In this document: positions 23,471 through 31,252 of the stretch, one piece after another
Layout of the letters: each line of letters starts with the position of its first letter
How positions within the stretch are numbered: position 1 is the stretch's first letter
Assembly: GCA_019634415.1 (NCBI GenBank)
Contig: JAHQVJ010000057.1
Span: 1 to 64,000, forward strand
Direction: 5' to 3'
From: Myxococcales bacterium
GTDB lineage: Bacteria; Myxococcota_A; UBA796; GCA-2862545
Length of the DNA: 64,000 nt
Translations under genes and position numbers: made by a program
The notes under the pieces: generated by a model
Database searches by the model: none
Told to the model about the DNA's origin: nothing
Seen by the model: the letters and a program-made list of their open reading frames with translations, nothing else

Positions 23471-24130
23471 TCACGCCGAGTGGCGACGGAGGCGGTCCCG
23501 CATGAGGGTGAGCTGGTCGCGATGGGCGAGCAGCTCCCCTGCCGTGGTGGCTGCGCGTCGCACGCTCAGGCGCGGCGGCCAGGCCAGCCGTCCTCGGGTG
23601 AAGCTGTACATGGCCGCGATGTCGAGCACGATGAGCCACGGGATCAGCCGCCCCACCAGGTGGGGCTGCTCGATGCGGAAGCCCAGGCGCCGGGCGGTGG
23701 AGGGCGAGAAGAACCAGGAGCTGCCCTCCACTCGGACGTCGGGGTCCAGGTGCCCGCGGTCCACGTCGTCGGCGATGGCGATCAATCCGTCGAGCGCGCC
23801 GGCGAGCACCTTGGCCTGGGCGGTGCGCCCGGCGTCGCTCGGGCGAAGGGCGAAGGCGTGATCGAAGCTGGTGCCCAGGTGGATGTCGAGGCGCCGCTTG
23901 CTGGGCCACATGGCGCACAGAAAGGGCGAGTAGTAGCGATACACCCCCAGCGCCCGCAGCAGCGGGGTGGACGCGAACCAGCCCCAGCTGATGATCAGCG
24001 GAAAAGCGAGCCACAGCCACGGCCACCGCACGGCGGCGGCCACCGGGACCAGGGCGAGCACGGAGAGTGCGAGCGTGGCCAGTGCAATCAGGGGCTTCGG
24101 AAGACGGTAGAACGGATGTCGTTCGTGCAC
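23471..24130 (-). CDS. Membrane protein of unknown function
   Basis: A 219-aa protein with an N-terminal pair of transmembrane helices (about 12-55) and a third hydrophobic segment near residue 170. The start GTG 24130 has GAAGGGG just upstream, and an alternative upstream ATG at 24160 is less supported. The middle region is a soluble domain with many Asp and His. The gene converges on ompA, six bases away, and is divergent from the rhomboid gene. Confidence 0.65.
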   Translation of the reverse strand: MHERHPFYRLPKPLIALATLALSVLALVPVAAAVRWPWLWLAFPLIISWGWFASTPLLRALGVYRYYSPFLCAMWPSKRRLDIHLGTSFDHAFALRPSDAGRTAQAKVLAGALDGLIAIADDVDRGHLDPDVRVEGSSWFFSPSTARRLGFRIEQPHLVGRLIPWLIVLDIAAMYSFTRGRLAWPPRLSVRRAATTAGELLAHRDQLTLMRDRLRRHSA

Positions 24131-24174
24131 GCCCCTTCGGTAACCACTCTGACCCTCCACCCCGAGGTCGCCTC

Positions 24175-25212
24175 GTGTTCCTCCCCATCGGCGACGAGCC
24201 CAATCCCAAGCCCTTCACCCCTTGGGTCACCTGGGCGCTGATCGCTGCGAACGTGCTGGTCTACCTGATGTGGACGCTGCCGTTGTCGTTTGCGCCTCCG
24301 CGAGCCGACGACCCGATCTTGCAGGAATACCTGACCTTCCTGGGCACGGTGGTTCCGGCGGAGCACCTCGAGCTGTACGTGACCGTGCTCACGAGCTGGG
24401 ATCTGGCGGTGTTCGAGCATGGCTACCGGCCCTCGAACCCGAGCGTGGTGGATCTGTTCACGTCGATGTTCATGCACGCAGGCTTCGCACACCTCGCGGG
24501 CAACATGCTGTTCCTCTGGATCTACGGTGACAACGTGGAGCACCGGATGGGCCGGCTGGGCTTCCTCGCGATGTACCTGGCCACTGGTGTGGTGGCGACG
24601 CTGTCCTTCGCGCTGCTGGCGGGAAGCTCGGGCACTCCGCTGGTGGGCGCGTCGGGGGCGATCAGCGGGGTGCTGGGGGTCTACGCGCTGCTGTTCCCGC
24701 GCAACGTCGTGAAGGTGGTGATCTTCTTCTTCCCCTTCTTCGTCAACACCGTGCTGCTGCCCGCCTGGCTCGTGCTGGGTGGCTACGTGGTGGTGCAGAA
24801 CCTGCTGCCCCTGTTCCTGGGGGGCGACACCGGCGTGGCCTACGGAGCGCACCTCGGAGGCTTCTTCGCAGGGGCGCTGGTGGGACTGGTCTTGGGACCC
24901 GGGATCCGGATGTCGCGGATGCGAGGGGCGAAGGTGGCGGACCTCATCGCCCAGGCGGAGCACCTGGCGGATCGGGGCAGCGCCACCCGAGCCGTGCACC
25001 TGTTGGCCGGCGCAGCGCGAGGCGCGGACTCCCTCGATCAGGCCAAGATGCAGCTGGCCGCGGGCATGATCCTGGCGCGGGAGGGCCGGCGGGTGGAGGC
25101 CTTCCAGTGGCTGTCGAAGGCGGCGCGCCACCCGAGCACGGCGAGCGAGGCTCGGATGGCGCTTCAGGCCTTGAGCTTGGATCCGAGGCTGCAGCGCCGC
25201 TACGACGCCTGA
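24175..25212 (+). CDS. Rhomboid-family intramembrane serine protease
   Basis: The 345-aa protein contains a six-helix rhomboid core. It has HAGFAHLAGNMLFLW (His106, Asn110), the nucleophile Ser160 in GASGAISG, and catalytic His226 in GAHLGG. Rhomboids cut transmembrane substrates inside the bilayer. The start is GTG 24175 with GAGGTC upstream. The core ends near 245; the final 90 residues form a helical, TPR-like cytosolic extension (LADRGSATRAVHLL ... AAGMILAREGRRVEAF) that most bacterial rhomboids lack and that may recruit substrates. Confidence 0.92.
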   Translation: MFLPIGDEPNPKPFTPWVTWALIAANVLVYLMWTLPLSFAPPRADDPILQEYLTFLGTVVPAEHLELYVTVLTSWDLAVFEHGYRPSNPSVVDLFTSMFMHAGFAHLAGNMLFLWIYGDNVEHRMGRLGFLAMYLATGVVATLSFALLAGSSGTPLVGASGAISGVLGVYALLFPRNVVKVVIFFFPFFVNTVLLPAWLVLGGYVVVQNLLPLFLGGDTGVAYGAHLGGFFAGALVGLVLGPGIRMSRMRGAKVADLIAQAEHLADRGSATRAVHLLAGAARGADSLDQAKMQLAAGMILAREGRRVEAFQWLSKAARHPSTASEARMALQALSLDPRLQRRYDA

Positions 25213-25240
25213 CGGCGACGTCGGGCGGCGCCTGCGGGCC

Positions 25241-26590
25241 TTAGAACTCTGCGCTGCCGGGGCTGCGCGGGAAGGGGATCACGTCGCGGATGTTCTGCAC
25301 GCCCGTGATCCACATCAACATGCGGTCGAAGCCCAGGCCGAACCCGCCGTGGGGCGTGGTGCCGAACTTGCGCAGATCGAGGTACCACCACAGGTGCTCG
25401 TCGGACATGCCGCGGCGCTTCAGCTCCTGCACCAACACGTCGTGGCGCTCCTCGCGCTGCGACCCGCCCAGCATCTCGCCGATCCGCGGCACCAGCAGAT
25501 CGGTGGCTGCCACCGTCTCGCCGTCGTCGTTGCGGCGCATGTAGAAGGCCTTCTGGTCGGCGGGGTAGTCCGTGACGAACACGGGCCCCTCGAAGTGCTC
25601 TTCGGCCAGGAAGCGCTCGTGCTCGGCCTGCAGGTGCGCTCCCACTCCCACGGGGAACTCGAACTCGCGGCCCGAGGCTTCGAGGATCGCCTGGGCCTCG
25701 TGGTAGGTGACGCGCTGGAAGGGCTTCTCGATGGCCTTCTGTACCGCCTCCACCACGCCCTTCTCGATGAAGCGATCGAAGAAGGCGAAGTCGTCGCTGC
25801 ACTGCTCGAGCACCGCGGCAGCCACGGTGCGCACGAAGTCCTCGGCTAGCGCGACGACGTCGTCGAGATCGGCGAAGGCGATCTCGGGCTCGATCATCCA
25901 GAACTCCGACGCATGCCGCGCCGTGTTGGAGTTCTCCGCCCGGAACGTGGGTCCGAAGGTGTAGACGTCGGTGTGGGACTGGGCGAAGCACTCCACCTCG
26001 AGCTGCCCGGACACCGTGAGGAACGCCGGGCGACCGAAGAACTCGGGGGCGTTCGACAGCGGAAACACCTCGCCAGCGCCCTCCGCATCTGCGCCCGTGA
26101 TGACGGGGGTGTGGATCCAGAGGAACCCTCGCTCCTGGAAGAAGCGGTGGATCTGCCAGGACAGCGAGTTGCGCACCCGCACCACGGCCTGGTGCGTGTT
26201 GGACCGTGGCCGCAGGTGGGCGATGGTGCGTAGGAACTCGAGCGTGGTGCGCTTCTTCTGCAGCGGGTAGTCCGGCGTGTTGCCGGCCCCCACCACCTGC
26301 ACGTCCTCGACGGCGACCTCGAGGGCTTGCTCGGAGCCCGGTGACGCCACCCACTGTCCGGTGACGCGCAGGGCCGTTCCCACGCCGAGCTGCCCCTGCA
26401 GCTCGGCGTCGAAATTCGCAGGGAGCACGGCTTGGATCGTGTTGGGCGTCGAACCATCGAACAGATGGACGAAGCTCACGTTCTTGCCGAACCGAGACGT
26501 CTTCACCCAGCCGGTGATCACGACGGGCTGGCCTTCAGCGGCCTCGGACAGCAAGCGACGAATGGGAACACGACGATCCACCCCTGCCAA
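25241..26590 (-). CDS. asnS: Asparaginyl-tRNA synthetase
   Basis: The 449-aa class II synthetase charges tRNA(Asn). An N-terminal OB-fold anticodon domain (about 15-110, VVITGWVKTSRFGKNVSF) precedes the catalytic core with motif 1 (RFFQERGFLWIHTP), motif 2 (TFRAENSNTARHASEFWMIEPE) and motif 3 (GFGLGFDRML). The motif 2 loop with HASEFWM is characteristic of AsnRS rather than AspRS. Initiation is at TTG 26590, which has a strong GGGAGG six bases upstream; a GTG nine bases later would remove only three residues. Confidence 0.97.
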   Translation of the reverse strand: MAGVDRRVPIRRLLSEAAEGQPVVITGWVKTSRFGKNVSFVHLFDGSTPNTIQAVLPANFDAELQGQLGVGTALRVTGQWVASPGSEQALEVAVEDVQVVGAGNTPDYPLQKKRTTLEFLRTIAHLRPRSNTHQAVVRVRNSLSWQIHRFFQERGFLWIHTPVITGADAEGAGEVFPLSNAPEFFGRPAFLTVSGQLEVECFAQSHTDVYTFGPTFRAENSNTARHASEFWMIEPEIAFADLDDVVALAEDFVRTVAAAVLEQCSDDFAFFDRFIEKGVVEAVQKAIEKPFQRVTYHEAQAILEASGREFEFPVGVGAHLQAEHERFLAEEHFEGPVFVTDYPADQKAFYMRRNDDGETVAATDLLVPRIGEMLGGSQREERHDVLVQELKRRGMSDEHLWWYLDLRKFGTTPHGGFGLGFDRMLMWITGVQNIRDVIPFPRSPGSAEF

Positions 26591-26662
26591 CTCGAACCTC
26601 CCTTTGTGAGGGGCCTCGCCCGAATGCGACGCCCGGTCACCGGAGAAGTCATAGCGGGGCGT

Positions 26663-27586
26663 CTACTGTGGCTCCACGTCAGAGTGCTTACATCCGTCGA
26701 GCACCGCGGCGAATGCGCGCTGGGTGGCTCTGATCTGCTCCGATAGAGCATCGGCCTGAGCGGTCACCTCTGCCTTGGAGGTCTGCCGCCTGGCCTCGAA
26801 CGGTGAGAAGTCGGGCGCCTCGCACTGCGCCGCAACGGCCTCGATGGCGTCGCGTGCCTTCTTCAGCACGTCGGCCTCCGCACCTCCGGGCAGGTGGCGC
26901 TCCAGGTGGTCTCGAGCGAGCTTCACCGTGTTCCCACAGGCCGCTCCGTGGGCTCCCTCCACCGCGCCGAGGGTGCGGAGGGGCTCCTCGAAGGCAGGGG
27001 GATCGAACGGCTTCACCTGGGCCACGGCCCTCAGCGCCTCGCGGCGATCGTCGAGGTCGTGGACCACGGCTGGCAGCCGTGCGATGGGCTCGAGCAGCGG
27101 AATCGCCACGTGCATGGACATGGTGCAGGCCGTGGGCAGATCCACGTCGTCGTCGGGGTAGTCGGTGCAGCGCTGCTGCACGTCGCGCACGGCGGCACCC
27201 ACGCGGCTCGCCGCCTTCTTGAGCTCGATGGCGCCGTCGGCGTCGGGCGAGGTGCACAAGGCTGCGATCTGTTGGCCGCGCTCTGCGAGCCCGTTCCCGA
27301 GTCCCGCGAGGTCGCGACCGAGGCCGGTGGCCGCCTTGGCCAGCACGGGGCACAGCGCCGTCAGGATGGCCTCGTGACGATGCTCGGAGCGGTTGGCCTC
27401 CCCCGAGCGGTTCACCATTCGGCGAACGACCGCAGGCGCTGGCTTGTCCTTGAAGGCATGGAGGAGGGTGGCCTGAGTGCCCACGGTGCTCGCCAGCTGA
27501 TCCACGGTGACCAACCCCTGGCGTGCCCCGCTGCACCGCTCCGCATTGTCGACCCGTGACGCGGTGCCGCCTGCCGTGCAGGACAT
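26663..27586 (-). CDS. Hypothetical protein, possibly a lipoprotein
   Basis: A mostly helical protein of about 307 aa with many Cys and Ala, e.g. AALCTSP, VQQRCTDYP and AAQCEAPDF. I cannot place it in a family. The start is uncertain. The ATG at 27586 gives a sequence beginning MSCTAGG, without a ribosome-binding site. The frame is open further upstream through a hydrophobic stretch ALLLCASMSC that looks like a lipobox, so translation may begin at an unusual codon a few residues earlier, close to or overlapping the end of the TonB-dependent receptor gene. That overlap suggests the three genes 31180-26663 form one operon. Confidence 0.65.
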   Translation of the reverse strand: MSCTAGGTASRVDNAERCSGARQGLVTVDQLASTVGTQATLLHAFKDKPAPAVVRRMVNRSGEANRSEHRHEAILTALCPVLAKAATGLGRDLAGLGNGLAERGQQIAALCTSPDADGAIELKKAASRVGAAVRDVQQRCTDYPDDDVDLPTACTMSMHVAIPLLEPIARLPAVVHDLDDRREALRAVAQVKPFDPPAFEEPLRTLGAVEGAHGAACGNTVKLARDHLERHLPGGAEADVLKKARDAIEAVAAQCEAPDFSPFEARRQTSKAEVTAQADALSEQIRATQRAFAAVLDGCKHSDVEPQ

Positions 27587-27608
27587 CGATGCGCAGAGCA
27601 GCAGTGCG

Positions 27609-30485
27609 CTAGTAGCGGAAGCGGAGACCCAGACGCGCGGAGCGCGGCGCCTGGCGGTGAAGTGCCGTGCCAAAGCTGTTGCCCCCCGTCTCTTGGTAGG
27701 TGATCGCCGAGGCGAACCCTGGAAGATTGAACACGTCCAGCGAGGCCTCGACGCTGCGACCAGCACCGACGTCGAGCCGCTGCGCGAGGCGAATATCCAG
27801 GTAGTGGACAGGCGGCATGCGACGGGAGCCACGACCCTCGGGGAAGGCATAGGGCGCTCCGTAGGCCGGAACGATGGCGCGCTTCTGCCAGGGATTGCCC
27901 GAGCTCATCTCGTAGGCGATGCCCACCGTGAGGCCCACGGGGGCCGTGTAGGAGGTGAGCAGGGTGGCCGTGTGTCGCGGGTGGTAGGGCAGGGGGCCTG
28001 TGTGCCCCGCATCGTCTGCGAAGCCTGGCTCGTCGGGATCGACGCGCCCCAGGCCCTTGAGCGTGTCCAGCACCCCGCCGAGGCCCGTCGTGTAGTAGGT
28101 GGCGCGCACGTCGCGGTCGCCGATGTCGTCGAGGTAGGCGCTCACGTTGTTGCCGTTGGCGTCGTAGGGGCCCTGGCCCGGAAGCTCCAGCTGGCCTGGC
28201 GCGTGGCCCCACGACTCCTGCAGCGTGTAGCTGCCGAACAGCTGGAAGCGCTCGTCGAAGCGGCGCTCCACCTGCAGCTCGAAGGCGCGGTAGCTGCGCT
28301 CCTTGTCGACACCATTGGTGACGTAGCGCGTGGCGTCGTCGTCGTAGCCGTTGACGTCCTCCAGCAGGTTGCGCGTGCGCGAGGCGGTGACGCGAGCGGA
28401 CAGCCCGATGCCCCAGAACAGCTCTCCGTCGAGGCCGAAGGTGAGTCGGTCGGCGTGCGGGGGCACCAGGTCGGGATCGAAGAGCCGCGGCGTGACCGTG
28501 TTCTCCACGGTCTCCGTCCAGCGGAAGTCACCCGAAGAGGGGTTCGCCCGCTCGAAGCGCACGGTGCTGACGGCAGAGCGTGTGTTGGCCCACTGCCACA
28601 ACCCCGGACCCAGCACGTCGTAGTAGCGCCCGATGTGGCCGATGGCGCGGATCCGTCCGTTGCCCAGCGGATCGATGGCCAGTCCCAGCCGAGGGGCCGG
28701 CAGCACCAGCAGACCGAGGGCGCCGGGTGCCGCGCGGTCGGCGGCGGGCAGCGCGAGCTGGTCGGTGGTCTGGGTGGCAGGGCGCGCGCCGTCGTTGTCG
28801 CGCCCCTGCTCGAGATCGAGGCGCACGCCCAGCTCGACGGTGAGCTCGTCGATGGGCTGCCACAGGTCCTGCAGGAACAGGCCGGTCAGGTGCGACCGGT
28901 GGGCCAGGCGCCCCACGTTCTCGTGGTACTCGCGCACCGCACAGTTCGAGAAGTCGGGCTCCGTGCACGGCAGGAACGGCGAGCCTTCGTAGCGCACGCC
29001 CGCCTCGCGGCGGTCGCCCTCCACCACCACGCCATTGCTGTCCACCCAGGCGATCTCCGTCACCCCCGTGTTGAGCACCGTGCGAGCTTGGGTGAGCTGC
29101 CAATGATCGGCGCCCGCGCGCAGTACGTGTCGTCCGAGCCAGTCGGCCACGGTGCGCTGGTAGACGAGGCTGCCCCCCAGTCGGTTCGCGTCCTGCAGGT
29201 CGAAGGCGAAGGCGTTGCCGAACTGGATGGGCTGCGAGGTCACGCGGGCCGGGGAGAGCTCGTCGCCGAACCGGGGCACCTGATCGCGGTTGTTGTTGGT
29301 GGCGGCGAGCCTGATCTCCACGGTGTCTCGCGCCGAGGGACTGAAGGTGCCGTGCACCGTGTGGGACTGTGCCCAGGTCCGTAGGCTGGACCGCGCCTCG
29401 ATGGCCACCGTGGGATCGGGATCGACGGCCACCAGTCGGTCGAGGTCACCGAGCAGGGTGTAGCGCAGCTGCAGCGTGGGCGCGGGCTGCCACGTGAGCT
29501 TGGCCAGCCCGCGTGCCGTGAACGTGTCGGTGGCGAATCGCCGTGGCAGCCCCTGGGGCAGGGTCCAGTCGTACTGACCCTGGAGTGCCGCGAAGTACCA
29601 CAGCTGACCGGGCACCACGGGCCCTCCCGCAGTGGCGGACAGCTCGGGGATCTTCCAGCGGGGCTTGATGGTGTCTCCCTCCGCCTGCAGGTTCTCCATC
29701 AAGATGGGCTGGAACGCATCGAACCACGCATGGGAGCTGTAGTGGGCGGCCACCGAGCCGTGGTGCTCGTCGGATCCGTCCTTGGTGACCACGTCCACGA
29801 ACATGGAGGTGGCCCGACCGAACTCCGCGGGAGCCCCGGCGGTGTAGACGTGGATGGCCTCGATGGCGTCGATGTCGAGGGGCTGTGCCGATTCCTTGGT
29901 GACGGGATGACGCGAGGGGATGCCGTCGATTCGATAGGCGTTGCCGAGGGGGCCTTCCCCTCGTGAGCTGGGCTGCACGGGACGGGCGACGCCGAAGCCG
30001 CCGGCGCTGGTGTCGATGCGTCCCGCCACACCGGGGGCCGTGGACACCACGTCGAGCATGCGCCGGCCGAGGGGCAGCCGCTCCCAGGACTCGAAGCGGT
30101 ACGAGGTACTCGGGCTGGGGTGGCCCGCATCTGCGGGGCGCACGGTGACGACGGTGGCGTCCGGCGCTCCGAGGTCGACCTGGATGTGCACCCGGCTGGT
30201 GACCAGCAGATCCACCGTGACCGGTGCCTCGCCGAGCAGCTCCCCTTGGCTGGTGAACGACAGCAGGTGGCGCCCGGGAGGCAGGGCATGCAGCTGGAAG
30301 GAGCCGTCTTGCTGGGTGCGCGTGGTCTGCTCCACCAGGATCTGGGGTCCGCCCAGCGACACGGTGACGCTGCCCAGCGGCAGCCCTCGCTGGTCCACCA
30401 CGGTTCCCACCAGCGCACCCACCTCCCGAGCCTCGGCGACGCTTGCACCCGCACCTCCCAGCCAGGCAGCGACGAGCAGGCTCAT
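27609..30485 (-). CDS. TonB-dependent receptor with N-terminal regulatory-like domain
   Basis: The 958-aa protein has a signal peptide (MSLLVAAWLGGAGASVAEA), a carboxypeptidase-regulatory-like/CnaB domain (about 23-100, VGTVVDQRGLPLGSVTVSL), and a plug-like region (about 120-250, YRIDGIPSRHP). A long beta-barrel follows and ends in aromatic -FRY, as outer membrane barrels do. It imports a substrate, unknown here, across the outer membrane with energy from TonB/ExbBD, which are not in the window. Start ATG 30485 overlaps the stop of the upstream lipoprotein gene by four bases. The frame remains open well upstream of this start, but that stretch is antisense or overlapping other genes and is not coding. 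Confidence 0.9.
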   Translation of the reverse strand: MSLLVAAWLGGAGASVAEAREVGALVGTVVDQRGLPLGSVTVSLGGPQILVEQTTRTQQDGSFQLHALPPGRHLLSFTSQGELLGEAPVTVDLLVTSRVHIQVDLGAPDATVVTVRPADAGHPSPSTSYRFESWERLPLGRRMLDVVSTAPGVAGRIDTSAGGFGVARPVQPSSRGEGPLGNAYRIDGIPSRHPVTKESAQPLDIDAIEAIHVYTAGAPAEFGRATSMFVDVVTKDGSDEHHGSVAAHYSSHAWFDAFQPILMENLQAEGDTIKPRWKIPELSATAGGPVVPGQLWYFAALQGQYDWTLPQGLPRRFATDTFTARGLAKLTWQPAPTLQLRYTLLGDLDRLVAVDPDPTVAIEARSSLRTWAQSHTVHGTFSPSARDTVEIRLAATNNNRDQVPRFGDELSPARVTSQPIQFGNAFAFDLQDANRLGGSLVYQRTVADWLGRHVLRAGADHWQLTQARTVLNTGVTEIAWVDSNGVVVEGDRREAGVRYEGSPFLPCTEPDFSNCAVREYHENVGRLAHRSHLTGLFLQDLWQPIDELTVELGVRLDLEQGRDNDGARPATQTTDQLALPAADRAAPGALGLLVLPAPRLGLAIDPLGNGRIRAIGHIGRYYDVLGPGLWQWANTRSAVSTVRFERANPSSGDFRWTETVENTVTPRLFDPDLVPPHADRLTFGLDGELFWGIGLSARVTASRTRNLLEDVNGYDDDATRYVTNGVDKERSYRAFELQVERRFDERFQLFGSYTLQESWGHAPGQLELPGQGPYDANGNNVSAYLDDIGDRDVRATYYTTGLGGVLDTLKGLGRVDPDEPGFADDAGHTGPLPYHPRHTATLLTSYTAPVGLTVGIAYEMSSGNPWQKRAIVPAYGAPYAFPEGRGSRRMPPVHYLDIRLAQRLDVGAGRSVEASLDVFNLPGFASAITYQETGGNSFGTALHRQAPRSARLGLRFRY

Positions 30486-31180
30486 TTCGTGGGCCCGGTT
30501 CCGGGGGTGGGGCGTTCGATGGACACGGGTCTGCCGGCGCAGGAGTAGCCGGGCGCGTCGATGGTGGGGCCGCTGAAGGTGTCCACGGTGCCGTCGGGGT
30601 GCTCCACCCGAGCGAAGTACTGGCCGTCGGGCAGCTTCGGGATCTGCAGCCGGCCGATGGCGGAGGAGCAGTCCAGCGTGAGGGGCTGACGGGTGGCTTC
30701 GTCGCACTGCAGGTCGACGAAGACGAGCTCGACCTGATCGGTGAGGCCACACCCCGTGAGGGGGAACTCCTCGTCGGGCATCGTGGTGCTGGGGAGCTGG
30801 AACGACGTGACGAGGAAGGTGTCGGGGCAAGGCTCGTAGAAGAAGGCATCCGGCAGCGTGAGCTCGACCCCGTCGACGTCCAGGGCCAGGTCCGCGAAGC
30901 CCACGGCGGGGCCCGGGGGGATGAGGCCCGTGTAGAGGAAGCCGATGTCTTGGGCATGGGCGGGCAGGCGCTCGTTCGCTGCGGCAGGCACGATGGTGAA
31001 TCGGGTTCCACCGAGGGTGGCGGTCGCGGTGGTGCCGAGGTTGCTGCCCTGGATCACCACGTCGCTGCAGCCGTCCACGAACGCGTGATCGGGGGTGATG
31101 GAGACGAGCCGCGGAGGCTGCTCCTCGCAGGCCGCGAGCACCAGGGGCAGCAGCATGCTCGCGGGGGACACTGGCTTCAC
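30482..31180 (-). CDS. Lipoprotein with IPT/TIG-like domain, partner of the TonB receptor
   Basis: A 232-aa lipoprotein: signal VKPVSPASMLLPLVLAAC with Cys18 as the modified residue. The start GTG 31180 has GGAGGG upstream. Residues 25-110 resemble an IPT/TIG fold (VSITPDHAFVDGCSDVVIQG and a following beta pattern), and a second Ig-like domain follows. The gene directly precedes the TonB-dependent receptor, and overlaps its start by four bases (ATGA), so it is a plausible surface partner that captures substrate for the receptor, in the manner of SusD-type lipoproteins but with a different fold. Confidence 0.8.
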   Translation of the reverse strand: MKPVSPASMLLPLVLAACEEQPPRLVSITPDHAFVDGCSDVVIQGSNLGTTATATLGGTRFTIVPAAANERLPAHAQDIGFLYTGLIPPGPAVGFADLALDVDGVELTLPDAFFYEPCPDTFLVTSFQLPSTTMPDEEFPLTGCGLTDQVELVFVDLQCDEATRQPLTLDCSSAIGRLQIPKLPDGQYFARVEHPDGTVDTFSGPTIDAPGYSCAGRPVSIERPTPGTGPTK

Positions 31181-31252
31181 GTGGGACCCTCCGAGGGCTC
31201 GACAGCCTAACGCCGTCGTACCGCCCTGTAGGATGCGCGGCGGGGAGGAGCG

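Noticed and set aside
26591-26662. Promoter or terminator between asnS and the next gene
   Set aside because: No convincing hairpin or -10/-35 pattern was seen in the 72-base gap.
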